A DNA stretch of 64,000 nucleotides from Anaspis maculata (GCA_949128115.1 OX421966.1:53441416-53505415), one strand, 5' to 3'; counted from the stretch's first letter, positions 37,977 to 52,419 are shown. Translations and numbers: made by a program. Notes: generated from the letters alone by a model not told the origin.

Positions 37977-38942
37977 CTAGACGGCGACTGGTCGTTTTGG
38001 CAGAATTCCACGCAATTCTTCCTCAGACAGCTTTTTAAATTGATTATCGGCCGATTTCAGGCACAAGGACAACCAGAATTTGCTATTTCTGTCAATCTTC
38101 TCATCCGTGACCGATATGTCTCGGATATGATCGATCAGACTGCTAGTTTCCTGCGGATGATTCGTCGACATAATATGTCCGTTTTGGAGCAGCTGCATGG
38201 CAGCCGTCTCGACGTCTCCGGCAGATCTGGTTTCTAGCAATTCTCGCAGGCATCTCATCAGAGCCGTGGTCAGATAATCGTAGTGCTCGCCGTCCACCGT
38301 TCTGGCCTTGAACAGGAAATCACCCATTATGGCCACCGAGACGGCAAAGTACTCGGGTTTCATGGTTCTGACTGACTCACGGGCTGAAAAAAAAAATTGG
38401 ATTAGAACAATATAAAACGGTTATATGAAGAGAAAGATTATGCTGGGATTCGTTCAGGTGGGCACTACTTACTTATGAAGAGCCTTTCGAGATACGCCAG
38501 GAATAAGTCTTTCAGATTTTGCGAGTTCACCTCGACCTTGTAGAACGCGCGTGAGCTTGTCCACATGACAAATTTGGTCGCAAGTTCAGCGTCGTACAGA
38601 CACCTGACGTAGAGGCACTTTATCGTCTCGCTGGAAAAAAAAATCGGCGTTATTCTCTCACTAACATCAGTTGAATTTGAAGATCACTCACTTGACTTCT
38701 TCCTGTGTTGTTACGCTCTTGGACCAGAACTCAAGTAGAAACTTGGTTTTTTGGGTGAACTTGATACCGTCATCCGCCTGATCCAATAAGGAGAGTCTCC
38801 TAGCCAGCTCGTCCACCATTTTGCACTCTGGTGTAATTGGTTCCTTGTTGGGCGTTGAAGACGAAGAGGCCCGCTCGTTAACCGGCGTTACCTCTCCAGG
38901 TCTCCCAGCGCCACGTCCACAACTCACTTTTGCTTGATTCAT
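37977..38942 (-). CDS. MIF4G-like array gene, copy 23
   Basis: Exons 38942-38692, 38630-38473 and 38383-37977. Carries S84N plus a private synonymous F104 TTT codon (38570). Its spacer has the nine-T subrepeat A tract and GAATGGG, markers of the repeated two-unit cassette. Confidence 0.85.
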
Positions 38943-39660
38943 GGTTGATGGAGAAAACTTTTTAGAAACACAATTTATACACACACGATGCTTTCGGTAA
39001 GACTGATCGACTGGGAATGGAAGAGGGCATATTCGAGGGAGGCCCTTTATACTTTCTAGCTGTGCCCACTTCGAAATACCGTCAGGCAACCTTCCATTGT
39101 CTCGCGAAACACAAAAGCCACTTTCGTTCCTTTGTCGCTTTGTACGAGAAGGCTCGGGCCATAAAGGCATTCGGATTATGGTCAGTTTCGATTGTGGATT
39201 GTTCTGGAAAAATCCATTTCGGGTACCTACCCATCACCTGTCTATCCACGTGGGCTCACTATCGATTTTTTTTTCCGATATATAGCCTTGTCGATCAAGA
39301 CATTCCCAAAACGACTGGCAACCTGAGATTTCGGGAAGAGATTTCAGGATCAAAGGAGGACGTAGGTGGGAATTGAATGGGAAGCAAATTCATCAGTAGC
39401 GATTTATTCAAGTCACCCATCCACCCACGTGGGCTCACCATCGATTTTTTTTCCTCCGTTTTTTTTTTTTCGGGTATATAGCCTTGTCGATCAAAACATC
39501 CCCAGAACGACCGGCAACCCGAGATTTCGGTATGAGATTTCAGGATCAAAGGAGGGCGTAGGTGGGAATTGAATGAAAAGCAAATTTATCAGTAGCGATT
39601 TATTCAAGTGAAAAAAATATATATACATATGTGACCAGTTATTGATCAGAAGCAGGTCGT

Positions 39661-40626
39661 CTAGACGGCGACTGGTCGTTTTGGCAGAATTCCACGCAAT
39701 TCTTCCTCAGACAGCTTTTTAAATTGATTATCGGCCGATTTCAGGCACAAGGACAACCAGAATTTGCTATTTCTGTCAATCTTCTCATCCGTGACCGATA
39801 TGTCTCGGATATGATCGATCAGACTGCTAGTTTCCTGCGGATGATTCGTCGACATAATATGTCCGTTTTGGAGCAGCTGCATGGCAGCCGTCTCGACGTC
39901 TCCGGCAGATCTGGTTTCTAGCAATTCTCGCAGGCATCTCATCAGAGCCGTGGTCAGATAATCGTAGTGCTCGCCGTCCACCGTTCTGGCCTTGAACAGG
40001 AAATCACCCATTATGGCCACCGAGACGGCAAAGTACTCGGGTTTCATGGTTCTGACTGACTCACGGGCTGAAAAAAAAAATTGGATTAGAACAATATAAA
40101 ACGGTTATATGAAGAGAAAGATTATGCTGGGATTCGTTCAGGTGGGCACTACTTACTTATGAAGAGCCTTTCGAGATACGCCAGGAATAAGTCTTTCAGA
40201 TTTTGCGAGTTCACCTCGACCTTGTAGAACGCGCGTGAGCTTGTCCACATGACGAATTTGGTCGCAAGTTCAGCGTCGTACAGACACCTGACGTAGAGGC
40301 ACTTTATCGTCTCGCTGGAAAAAAAAATCGGCGTTATTCTCTCACTAACATCAGTTGAATTTGAAGATCACTCACCTGACTTCTTCCTGTGTTGTTACGC
40401 TCTTGGACCAGAACTCAAGTAGAAACTTGGTTTTTTGGGTGAACTTGATACCGTCATCCGCCTGATCCAATAAGGAGAGTCTCCTAGCCAGCTCGTCCAC
40501 CATTTTGCACTCTGGTGTAATTGGTTCCTTGTTGGGCGTTGAAGACGAAGAGGCCCGCTCGTTAACCGGCGTTACCTCTCCAGGTCTCCCAGCGCCACGT
40601 CCACAACTCACTTTTGCTTGATTCAT
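39661..40626 (-). CDS. MIF4G-like array gene, copy 24
   Basis: Exons 40626-40376, 40314-40157 and 40067-39661; consensus protein. Spacer with nine-T tract and GAATGGG; second unit of the cassette that recurs as copies 29-30 and 34-35. Confidence 0.85.
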
Positions 40627-41344
40627 GGTTGATGGAGAAAACTTTTTAGAAACACAATTTATACACACACGATGCTTTCGGTAAGACTGATCGACTGGGA
40701 ATGGAAGAGGGCATATTCGAGGGAGGCCCTTTATACTTTCTAGCTGTGCCCACTTCGAAATACCGTCAGGCAACCTTCCATTGTCTCGCGAAACACAAAA
40801 GCCACTTTCGTTCCTTTGTCGCTTTGTACGAGAAGGCTCGGGCCATAAAGGCATTCGGATTATGGTCAGTTTCGATTGTGGATTGTTCTGGAAAAATCCA
40901 TTTCGGGTACCTACCCATCACCTGTCTATCCACGTGGGCTCACTATCGATTTTTTTTTCCGATATATAGCCTTGTCGATCAAGACATTCCCAAAACGACT
41001 GGCAACCTGAGATTTCGGGAAGAGATTTCAGGATCAAAGGAGGACGTAGGTGGGAATTGAATGGGAAGCAAATTCATCAGTAGCGATTTATTCAAGTCAC
41101 CCATCCACCCACGTGGGCTCACCATCGATTTTTTTTCCTCCGTTTTTTTTTTTTCGGGTATATAGCCTTGTCGATCAAAACATCCCCAGAACGACCGGCA
41201 ACCCGAGATTTCGGTATGAGATTTCAGGATCAAAGGAGGGCGTAGGTGGGAATTGAATGAAAAGCAAATTTATCAGTAGCGATTTATTCAAGTGAAAAAA
41301 ATATATATACATATGTGACCAGTTATTGATCAGAAGCAGGTCGT

Positions 41345-42310
41345 CTAGACGGCGACTGGTCGTTTTGGCAGAATTCCACGCAATTCTTCCTCAGACAGCT
41401 TTTTAAATTGATTATCGGCCGATTTCAGGCACAAGGACAACCAGAATTTGCTATTTCTGTCAATCTTCTCATCCGTGACCGATATGTCTCGGATATGATC
41501 GATCAGACTGCTAGTTTCCTGCGGATGATTCGTCGACATAATATGTCCGTTTTGGAGCAGCTGCATGGCAGCCGTCTCGACGTCTCCGGCAGATCTGGTT
41601 TCTAGCAATTCTCGCAGGCATCTCATCAGAGCCGTGGTCAGATAATCGTAGTGCTCGCCGTCCACCGTTCTGGCCTTGAACAGGAAATCACCCATTATGG
41701 CCACCGAGACGGCAAAGTACTCGGGTTTCATGGTTCTGACTGACTCACGGGCTGAAAAAAAAAATTGGATTAGAACAATATAAAACGGTTATATGAAGAG
41801 AAAGATTATGCTGGGATTCGTTCAGGTGGGCACTACTTACTTATGAAGAGCCTTTCGAGATACGCCAGGAATAAGTCTTTCAGATTTTGCGAGTTCACCT
41901 CGACCTTGTAGAACGCGCGTGAGCTTGTCCACATGACGAATTTGGTCGCAAGTTCAGCGTCGTACAGACACCTGACGTAGAGGCACTTTATCGTCTCGCT
42001 GGAAAAAAAAATCGGCGTTATTCTCTCACTAACATCAGTTGAATTTGAAGATCACTCACCTGACTTCTTCCTGTGTTGTTACGCTCTTGGACCAGAACTC
42101 AAGTAGAAACTTGGTTTTTTGGGTGAACTTGATACCGTCATCCGCCTGATCCAATAAGGAGAGTCTCCTAGCCAGCTCGTCCACCATTTTGCACTCTGGT
42201 GTAATTGGTTCCTTGTTGGGCGTTGAAGACGAAGAGGCCCGCTCGTTAACCGGCGTTACCTCTCCAGGTCTCCCAGCGCCACGTCCACAACTCACTTTTG
42301 CTTGATTCAT
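41345..42310 (-). CDS. MIF4G-like array gene, copy 25
   Basis: Exons 42310-42060, 41998-41841 and 41751-41345; consensus protein and spacer. Third unit of the five-unit block; partner is copy 36. Confidence 0.85.
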
Positions 42311-43029
42311 GGTTGATGGAGAAAACTTTTTAGAAACACAATTTATACACACACGATGCTTTCGGTAAGACTGATCGACTGGGAATGGAAGAGGGCATAT
42401 TCGAGGGAGGCCCTTTATACTTTCTAGCTGTGCCCACTTCGAAATACCGTCAGGCAACCTTCCATTGTCTCGCGAAACACAAAAGCCACTTTCGTTCCTT
42501 TGTCGCTTTGTACGAGAAGGCTCGGGCCATAAAGGCATTCGGATTATGGTCAGTTTCGATTGTGGATTGTTCTGGAAAAATCCATTTCGGGTACCTACCC
42601 ATCACCTGTCTATCCACGTGGGCTCACTATCGATTTTTTTTTTCCGATATATAGCCTTGTCGATCAAGACATTCCCAAAACGACTGGCAACCTGAGATTT
42701 CGGGAAGAGATTTCAGGATCAAAGGAGGACGTAGGTGGGAATTGAATGAGAAGCAAATTCATCAGTAGCGATTTATTCAAGTCACCCATCCACCCACGTG
42801 GGCTCACCATCGATTTTTTTTCCTCCGTTTTTTTTTTTTCGGGTATATAGCCTTGTCGATCAAAACATCCCCAGAACGACCGGCAACCCGAGATTTCGGT
42901 ATGAGATTTCAGGATCAAAGGAGGGCGTAGGTGGGAATTGAATGAAAAGCAAATTTATCAGTAGCGATTTATTCAAGTGAAAAAAATATATATACATATG
43001 TGACCAGTTATTGATCAGAAGCAGGTCGT

Positions 43030-43995
43030 CTAGACGGCGACTGGTCGTTTTGGCAGAATTCCACGCAATTCTTCCTCAGACAGCTTTTTAAATTGATTAT
43101 CGGCCGATTTCAGGCACAAGGACAACCAGAATTTGCTATTTCTGTCAATCTTCTCATCCGTGACCGATATGTCTCGGATATGATCGATCAGACTGCTAGT
43201 TTCCTGCGGATGATTCGTCGACATAATATGTCCGTTTTGGAGCAGCTGCATGGCAGCCGTCTCGACGTCTCCGGCAGATCTGGTTTCTAGCAATTCTCGC
43301 AGGCATCTCATCAGAGCCGTGGTCAGATAATCGTAGTGCTCGCCGTCCACCGTTCTGGCCTTGAACAGGAAATCACCCATTATGGCCACCGAGACGGCAA
43401 AGTACTCGGGTTTCATGGTTCTGACTGACTCACGGGCTGAAAAAAAAAATTGGGTTAGAACAATATAAAACGGTTATATGAAGAGAAAGATTATGCTGGG
43501 ATTCGTTCAGGTGGGCACTACTTACTTATGAAGAGCCTTTCGAGATACGCCAGGAATAAGTCTTTCAGATTTTGCGAGTTCACCTCGACCTTGTAGAACG
43601 CGCGTGAGCTTGTCCACATGACGAATTTGGTCGCAAGTTCAGCGTCGTACAGACACCTGACGTAGAGGCACTTTATCGTCTCGCTGGAAAAAAAAATCGG
43701 CGTTATTCTCTCACTAACATCAGTTGAATTTGAAGATCACTCACCTGACTTCTTCCTGTGTTGTTACGCTCTTGGACCAGAACTCAAGTAGAAACTTGGT
43801 TTTTTGGGTGAACTTGATACCGTCATCCGCCTGATCCAATAAGGAGAGTCTCCTAGCCAGCTCGTCCACCATTTTGCACTCTGGTGTAATTGGTTCCTTG
43901 TTGGGCGTTGAAGACGAAGAGGCCCGCTCGTTAACCGGCGTTACCTCTCCAGGTCTCCCAGCGCCACGTCCACAACTCACTTTTGCTTGATTCAT
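43030..43995 (-). CDS. MIF4G-like array gene, copy 26
   Basis: Exons 43995-43745, 43683-43526 and 43436-43030; consensus protein. C-form branch site in intron 2 and a 13-T tract in its spacer, a pair of markers otherwise found together only in copy 37. Confidence 0.85.
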
Positions 43996-44715
43996 GGTTG
44001 ATGGAGAAAACTTTTTAGAAACACAATTTATACACACACGATGCTTTCGGTAAGACTGATCGACTGGGAATGGAAGAGGGCATATTCGAGGGAGGCCCTT
44101 TATACTTTCTAGCTGTGCCCACTTCGAAATACCGTCAGGCAACCTTCCATTGTCTCGCGAAACACAAAAGCCACTTTCGTTCCTTTGTCGCTTTGTACGA
44201 GAAGGCTCGGGCCATAAAGGCATTCGGATTATGGTCAGTTTCGATTGTGGATTGTTCTGGAAAAATCCATTTCGGGTACCTACCCATCACCTGTCTATCC
44301 ACGTGGGCTCACTATCGATTTTTTTTTTCCGATATATAGCCTTGTCGATCAAGACATTCCCAAAACGACTGGCAACCTGAGATTTCGGGAAGAGATTTCA
44401 GGATCAAAGGAGGACGTAGGTGGGAATTGAATGAGAAGCAAATTCATCAGTAGCGATTTATTCAAGTCACCCATCCACCCACGTGGGCTCACCATCGATT
44501 TTTTTTCCTCCGTTTTTTTTTTTTTCGGGTATATAGCCTTGTCGATCAAAACATCCCCAGAACGACCGGCAACCCGAGATTTCGGTATGAGATTTCAGGA
44601 TCAAAGGAGGGCGTAGGTGGGAATTGAATGAAAAGCAAATTTATCAGTAGCGATTTATTCAAGTGAAAAAAATATATATACATATGTGACCAGTTATTGA
44701 TCAGAAGCAGGTCGT

Positions 44716-45681
44716 CTAGACGGCGACTGGTCGTTTTGGCAGAATTCCACGCAATTCTTCCTCAGACAGCTTTTTAAATTGACTATCGGCCGATTTCAGG
44801 CACAAGGACAACCAGAATTTGCTATTTCTGTCAATCTTCTCATCCGTGACCGATATGTCTCGGATATGATCGATCAGACTGCTAGTTTCCTGCGGATGAT
44901 TCGTCGACATAATATGTCCGTTTTGGAGCAGCTGCATGGCAGCCGTCTCGACGTCTCCGGCAGATCTGGTTTCTAGCAATTCTCGCAGGCATCTCATCAG
45001 AGCCGTGGTCAGATAATCGTAGTGCTCGCCGTCCACCGTTCTGGCCTTGAACAGGAAATCACCCATTATGGCCACCGAGACGGCAAAGTACTCGGGTTTC
45101 ATGGTTCTGACTGACTCACGGGCTGAAAAAAAAAATTGGATTAGAACAATATAAAACGGTTATATGAAGAGAAAGATTATGCTGGGATTCGTTCAGGTGG
45201 GCACTACTTACTTATGAAGAGCCTTTCGAGATACGCCAGGAATAAGTCTTTCAGGTTTTGCGAGTTCACCTCGACCTTGTAGAACGCGCGTGAGCTTGTC
45301 CACATGACGAATTTGGTCGCAAGTTCAGCGTCGTACAGACACCTGACGTAGAGGCACTTTATCGTCTCGCTGGAAAAAAAAATCGGCGTTAATCTCTCAC
45401 TAACATCAGTTGAATTTGAAGATCACTCACCTGACTTCTTCCTGTGTTGTTACGCTCTTGGACCAGAACTCAAGTAGAAACTTGGTTTTTTGGGTGAACT
45501 TGATACCGTCATCCGCCTGATCCAATAAGGAGAGTCTCCTAGCCAGCTCGTCCACCATTTTGCACTCTGGTGTAATTGGTTCCTTGTTGGGCGTTGAAGA
45601 CGAAGAGGCCCGCTCGTTAACCGGCGTTACCTCTCCAGGTCTCCCAGCGCCACGTCCACAACTCACTTTTGCTTGATTCAT
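44716..45681 (-). CDS. MIF4G-like array gene, copy 27
   Basis: Exons 45681-45431, 45369-45212 and 45122-44716. Private N250S (44783) at the end of the helical region. Synonymous N122 AAC codon, GATTAAC intron 1 and G promoter-side form. Confidence 0.85.
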
Positions 45682-46400
45682 GGTTGATGGAGAAAACTTT
45701 TTAGAAACACAATTTATACACACACGATGCTTTCGGTGAGACTGATCGACTGGGAATGGAAGAGGGCATATTCGAGGGAGGCCCTTTATACTTTCTAGCT
45801 GTGCCCACTTCGAAATACCGTCAGGCAACCTTCCATTGTCTCGCGAAACACAAAAGCCACTTTCGTTCCTTTGTCGCTTTGTACGAGAAGGCTCGGGCCA
45901 TAAAGGCATTCGGATTATGGTCAGTTTCGATTGTGGATTGTTCTGGAAAAATCCATTTCGGGTACCTACCCATCACCTGTCTATCCACGTGGGCTCACTA
46001 TCGATTTTTTTTTTCCGATATATAGCCTTGTCGATCAAGACATTCCCAAAACGACTGGCAACCTGAGATTTCGGGAAGAGATTTCAGGATCAAAGGAGGA
46101 CGTAGGTGGGAATTGAATGAGAAGCAAATTCATCAGTAGCGATTTATTCAAGTCACCCATCCACCCACGTGGGCTCACCATCGATTTTTTTTCCTCCGTT
46201 TTTTTTTTTTCGGGTATATAGCCTTGTCGATCAAAACATCCCCAGAACGACCGGCAACCCGAGATTTCGGTATGAGATTTCAGGATCAAAGGAGGGCGTA
46301 GGTGGGAATTGAATGAAAAGCAAATTTATCAGTAGCGATTTATTCAAGTGAAAAAAATATATATACATATGTGACCAGTTATTGATCAGAAGCAGGTCGT

Positions 46401-47366
46401 CTAGACGGCGACTGGTCGTTTTGGCAGAATTCCACGCAATTCTTCCTCAGACAGCTTTTTAAATTGATTATCGGCCGATTTCAGGCACAAGGACAACCAG
46501 AATTTGCTATTTCTGTCAATCTTCTCATCCGTGACCGATATGTCTCGGATATGATCGATCAGACTGCTAGTTTCCTGCGGATGATTCGTCGACATAATAT
46601 GTCCGTTTTGGAGCAGCTGCATGGCAGCCGTCTCGACGTCTCCGGCAGATCTGGTTTCTAGCAATTCTCGCAGGCATCTCATCAGAGCCGTGGTCAGATA
46701 ATCGTAGTGCTCGCCGTCCACCGTTCTGGCCTTGAACAGGAAATCACCCATTATGGCCACCGAGACGGCAAAGTACTCGGGTTTCATGGTTCTGACTGAC
46801 TCACGGGCTGAAAAAAAAAATTGGATTAGAACAATATAAAACGGTTATATGAAGAGAAAGATTATGCTGGGATTCGTTCAGGTGGGCACTACTTACTTAT
46901 GAAGAGCCTTTCGAGATACGCCAGGAATAAGTCTTTCAGGTTTTGCGAGTTCACCTCGACCTTGTAGAACGCGCGTGAGCTTGTCCACATGACGAATTTG
47001 GTCGCAAGTTCAGCGTCGTACAGACACCTGACGTAGAGGCACTTTATCGTCTCGCTGGAAAAAAAAATCGGCGTTAATCTCTCACTAACATCAGTTGAAT
47101 TTGAAGATCACTCACCTGACTTCTTCCTGTGTTGTTACGCTCTTGGACCAGAACTCAAGTAGAAACTTGGTTTTTTGGGTGAACTTGATACCGTCATCCG
47201 CCTGATCCAATAAGGAGAGTCTCCTAGCCAGCTCGTCCACCATTTTGCACTCTGGTGTAATTGGTTCCTTGTTGGGCGTTGAAGACGAAGAGGCCCGCTC
47301 GTTAACCGGCGTTACCTCTCCAGGTCTCCCAGCGCCACGTCCACAACTCACTTTTGCTTGATTCAT
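46401..47366 (-). CDS. MIF4G-like array gene, copy 28
   Basis: Exons 47366-47116, 47054-46897 and 46807-46401; consensus protein. Same synonymous, intron 1 and promoter-side markers as copy 27, so these two are probably recent duplicates. Confidence 0.85.
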
Positions 47367-48085
47367 GGTTGATGGAGAAAACTTTTTAGAAACACAATTT
47401 ATACACACACGATGCTTTCGGTGAGACTGATCGACTGGGAATGGAAGAGGGCATATTCGAGGGAGGCCCTTTATACTTTCTAGCTGTGCCCACTTCGAAA
47501 TACCGTCAGGCAACCTTCCATTGTCTCGCGAAACACAAAAGCCACTTTCGTTCCTTTGTCGCTTTGTACGAGAAGGCTCGGGCCATAAAGGCATTCGGAT
47601 TATGGTCAGTTTCGATTGTGGATTGTTCTGGAAAAATCCATTTCGGGTACCTACCCATCACCTGTCTATCCACGTGGGCTCACTATCGATTTTTTTTTTC
47701 CGATATATAGCCTTGTCGATCAAGACATTCCCAAAACGACTGGCAACCTGAGATTTCGGGAAGAGATTTCAGGATCAAAGGAGGACGTAGGTGGGAATTG
47801 AATGAGAAGCAAATTCATCAGTAGCGATTTATTCAAGTCACCCATCCACCCACGTGGGCTCACCATCGATTTTTTTTCCTCCGTTTTTTTTTTTTCGGGT
47901 ATATAGCCTTGTCGATCAAAACATCCCCAGAACGACCGGCAACCCGAGATTTCGGTATGAGATTTCAGGATCAAAGGAGGGCGTAGGTGGGAATTGAATG
48001 AAAAGCAAATTTATCAGTAGCGATTTATTCAAGTGAAAAAAATATATATACATATGTGACCAGTTATTGATCAGAAGCAGGTCGT

Positions 48086-49051
48086 CTAGACGGCGACTGG
48101 TCGTTTTGGCAGAATTCCACGCAATTCTTCCTCAGACAGCTTTTTAAATTGATTATCGGCCGATTTCAGGCACAAGGACAACCAGAATTTGCTATTTCTG
48201 TCAATCTTCTCATCCGTGACCGATATGTCTCGGATATGATCGATCAGACTGCTAGTTTCCTGCGGATGATTCGTCGACATAATATGTCCGTTTTGGAGCA
48301 GCTGCATGGCAGCCGTCTCGACGTCTCCGGCAGATCTGGTTTCTAGCAATTCTCGCAGGCATCTCATCAGAGCCGTGGTCAGATAATCGTAGTGCTCGCC
48401 GTCCACCGTTCTGGCCTTGAACAGGAAATCACCCATTATGGCCACCGAGACGGCAAAGTACTCGGGTTTCATGGTTCTGACTGACTCACGGGCTGAAAAA
48501 AAAAATTGGATTAGAACAATATAAAACGGTTATATGAAGAGAAAGATTATGCTGGGATTCGTTCAGGTGGGCACTACTTACTTATGAAGAGCCTTTCGAG
48601 ATACGCCAGGAATAAGTCTTTCAGATTTTGCGAGTTCACCTCGACCTTGTAGAACGCGCGTGAGCTTGTCCACATGACGAATTTGGTCGCAAGTTCAGCG
48701 TCGTACAGACACCTGACGTAGAGGCACTTTATCGTCTCGCTGGAAAAAAAAATCGGCGTTATTCTCTCACTAACATCAGTTGAATTTGAAGATCACTCAC
48801 TTGACTTCTTCCTGTGTTGTTACGCTCTTGGACCAGAACTCAAGTAGAAACTTGGTTTTTTGGGTGAACTTGATACCGTCATCCGCCTGATCCAATAAGG
48901 AGAGTCTCCTAGCCAGCTCGTCCACCATTTTGCACTCTGGTGTAATTGGTTCCTTGTTGGGCGTTGAAGACGAAGAGGCCCGCTCGTTAACCGGCGTTAC
49001 CTCTCCAGGTCTCCCAGCGCCACGTCCACAACTCACTTTTGCTTGATTCAT
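48086..49051 (-). CDS. MIF4G-like array gene, copy 29
   Basis: Exons 49051-48801, 48739-48582 and 48492-48086. S84N; nine-T tract and GAATGGG in the spacer. First unit of the third example of the copy 23-24 cassette. Confidence 0.85.
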
Positions 49052-49769
49052 GGTTGATGGAGAAAACTTTTTAGAAACACAATTTATACACACACGATGC
49101 TTTCGGTAAGACTGATCGACTGGGAATGGAAGAGGGCATATTCGAGGGAGGCCCTTTATACTTTCTAGCTGTGCCCACTTCGAAATACCGTCAGGCAACC
49201 TTCCATTGTCTCGCGAAACACAAAAGCCACTTTCGTTCCTTTGTCGCTTTGTACGAGAAGGCTCGGGCCATAAAGGCATTCGGATTATGGTCAGTTTCGA
49301 TTGTGGATTGTTCTGGAAAAATCCATTTCGGGTACCTACCCATCACCTGTCTATCCACGTGGGCTCACTATCGATTTTTTTTTCCGATATATAGCCTTGT
49401 CGATCAAGACATTCCCAAAACGACTGGCAACCTGAGATTTCGGGAAGAGATTTCAGGATCAAAGGAGGACGTAGGTGGGAATTGAATGGGAAGCAAATTC
49501 ATCAGTAGCGATTTATTCAAGTCACCCATCCACCCACGTGGGCTCACCATCGATTTTTTTTCCTCCGTTTTTTTTTTTTCGGGTATATAGCCTTGTCGAT
49601 CAAAACATCCCCAGAACGACCGGCAACCCGAGATTTCGGTATGAGATTTCAGGATCAAAGGAGGGCGTAGGTGGGAATTGAATGAAAAGCAAATTTATCA
49701 GTAGCGATTTATTCAAGTGAAAAAAATATATATACATATGTGACCAGTTATTGATCAGAAGCAGGTCGT

Positions 49770-50735
49770 CTAGACGGCGACTGGTCGTTTTGGCAGAATT
49801 CCACGCAATTCTTCCTCAGACAGCTTTTTAAATTGATTATCGGCCGATTTCAGGCACAAGGACAACCAGAATTTGCTATTTCTGTCAATCTTCTCATCCG
49901 TGACCGATATGTCTCGGATATGATCGATCAGACTGCTAGTTTCCTGCGGATGATTCGTCGACATAATATGTCCGTTTTGGAGCAGCTGCATGGCAGCCGT
50001 CTCGACGTCTCCGGCAGATCTGGTTTCTAGCAATTCTCGCAGGCATCTCATCAGAGCCGTGGTCAGATAATCGTAGTGCTCGCCGTCCACCGTTCTGGCC
50101 TTGAACAGGAAATCACCCATTATGGCCACCGAGACGGCAAAGTACTCGGGTTTCATGGTTCTGACTGACTCACGGGCTGAAAAAAAAAATTGGATTAGAA
50201 CAATATAAAACGGTTATATGAAGAGAAAGATTATGCTGGGATTCGTTCAGGTGGGCACTACTTACTTATGAAGAGCCTTTCGAGATACGCCAGGAATAAG
50301 TCTTTCAGATTTTGCGAGTTCACCTCGACCTTGTAGAACGCGCGTGAGCTTGTCCACATGACGAATTTGGTCGCAAGTTCAGCGTCGTACAGACACCTGA
50401 CGTAGAGGCACTTTATCGTCTCGCTGGAAAAAAAAATCGGCGTTATTCTCTCACTAACATCAGTTGAATTTGAAGATCACTCACCTGACTTCTTCCTGTG
50501 TTGTTACGCTCTTGGACCAGAACTCAAGTAGAAACTTGGTTTTTTGGGTGAACTTGATACCGTCATCCGCCTGATCCAATAAGGAGAGTCTCCTAGCCAG
50601 CTCGTCCACCATTTTGCACTCTGGTGTAATTGGTTCCTTGTTGGGCGTTGAAGACGAAGAGGCCCGCTCGTTAACCGGCGTTACCTCTCCAGGTCTCCCA
50701 GCGCCACGTCCACAACTCACTTTTGCTTGATTCAT
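49770..50735 (-). CDS. MIF4G-like array gene, copy 30
   Basis: Exons 50735-50485, 50423-50266 and 50176-49770; consensus protein, cassette markers in the spacer. Confidence 0.85.
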
Positions 50736-51453
50736 GGTTGATGGAGAAAACTTTTTAGAAACACAATTTATACACACACGATGCTTTCGGTAAGACTGAT
50801 CGACTGGGAATGGAAGAGGGCATATTCGAGGGAGGCCCTTTATACTTTCTAGCTGTGCCCACTTCGAAATACCGTCAGGCAACCTTCCATTGTCTCGCGA
50901 AACACAAAAGCCACTTTCGTTCCTTTGTCGCTTTGTACGAGAAGGCTCGGGCCATAAAGGCATTCGGATTATGGTCAGTTTCGATTGTGGATTGTTCTGG
51001 AAAAATCCATTTCGGGTACCTACCCATCACCTGTCTATCCACGTGGGCTCACTATCGATTTTTTTTTCCGATATATAGCCTTGTCGATCAAGACATTCCC
51101 AAAACGACTGGCAACCTGAGATTTCGGGAAGAGATTTCAGGATCAAAGGAGGACGTAGGTGGGAATTGAATGGGAAGCAAATTCATCAGTAGCGATTTAT
51201 TCAAGTCACCCATCCACCCACGTGGGCTCACCATCGATTTTTTTTCCTCCGTTTTTTTTTTTTCGGGTATATAGCCTTGTCGATCAAAACATCCCCAGAA
51301 CGACCGGCAACCCGAGATTTCGGTATGAGATTTCAGGATCAAAGGAGGGCGTAGGTGGGAATTGAATGAAAAGCAAATTTATCAGTAGCGATTTATTCAA
51401 GTGAAAAAAATATATATACATATGTGACCAGTTATTGATCAGAAGCAGGTCGT

Positions 51454-52419
51454 CTAGACGGCGACTGGTCGTTTTGGCAGAATTCCACGCAATTCTTCCT
51501 CAGACAGCTTTTTAAATTGATTATCGGCCGATTTCAGGCACAAGGACAACCAGAATTTGCTATTTCTGTCAATCTTCTCATCCGTGACCGATATGTCTCG
51601 GATATGATCGATCAGACTGCTAGTTTCCTGCGGATGATTCGTCGACATAATATGTCCGTTTTGGAGCAGCTGCATGGCAGCCGTCTCGACGTCTCCGGCA
51701 GATCTGGTTTCTAGCAATTCTCGCAGGCATCTCATCAGAGCCGTGGTCAGATAATCGTAGTGCTCGCCGTCCACCGTTCTGGCCTTGAACAGGAAATCAC
51801 CCATTATGGCCACCGAGACGGCAAAGTACTCGGGTTTCATGGTTCTGACTGACTCACGGGCTGAAAAAAAAAATTGGATTAGAACAATATAAAACGGTTA
51901 TATGAAGAGAAAGATTATGCTGGGATTCGTTCAGGTGGGCACTACTTACTTATGAAGAGCCTTTCGAGATACGCCAGGAATAAGTCTTTCAGATTTTGCG
52001 AGTTCACCTCGACCTTGTAGAACGCGCGTGAGCTTGTCCACATGACGAATTTGGTCGCAAGTTCAGCGTCGTACAGACACCTGACGTAGAGGCACTTTAT
52101 CGTCTCGCTGGAAAAAAAAATCGGCGTTATTCTCTCACTAACATCAGTTGAATTTGAAGATCACTCACTTGACTTCTTCCTGTGTTGTTACGCTCTTGGA
52201 CCAGAACTCAAGTAGAAACTTGGTTTTTTGGGTGAACTTGATACCGTCATCCGCCTGATCCAATAAGGAGAGTCTCCTAGCCAGCTCGTCCACCATTTTG
52301 CACTCTGGTGTAATTGGTTCCTTGTTGGGCGTTGAAGACGAAGAGGCCCGCTCGTTAACCGGCGTTACCTCTCCAGGTCTCCCAGCGCCACGTCCACAAC
52401 TCACTTTTGCTTGATTCAT
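51454..52419 (-). CDS. MIF4G-like array gene, copy 31
   Basis: Exons 52419-52169, 52107-51950 and 51860-51454. S84N joined to the G promoter-side form, as in copies 9 and 32. Confidence 0.85.

Larger units (their letters stand above)
37977..45469. repeat. Five-unit higher-order block, first example (copies 23-27)
   Basis: The ordered marker series is: S84N with nine-T/GGG spacer; nine-T/GGG spacer; consensus unit; C branch site with 13-T spacer; N122 AAC with GATTAAC intron. This exact series recurs in copies 34-38 at a constant offset of 18,531 bp (11 units) with no net indel. Private differences noticed are in copies 23, 27, 34 and 35. Confidence 0.85.
48086..51453. repeat. Third example of the two-unit cassette (copies 29-30)
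   Basis: Shares S84N in the first unit and nine-T plus GAATGGG in both spacers with copies 23-24 and 34-35. The following unit (copy 31) differs from copies 25 and 36, so only the dimer is shared. Confidence 0.8.
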
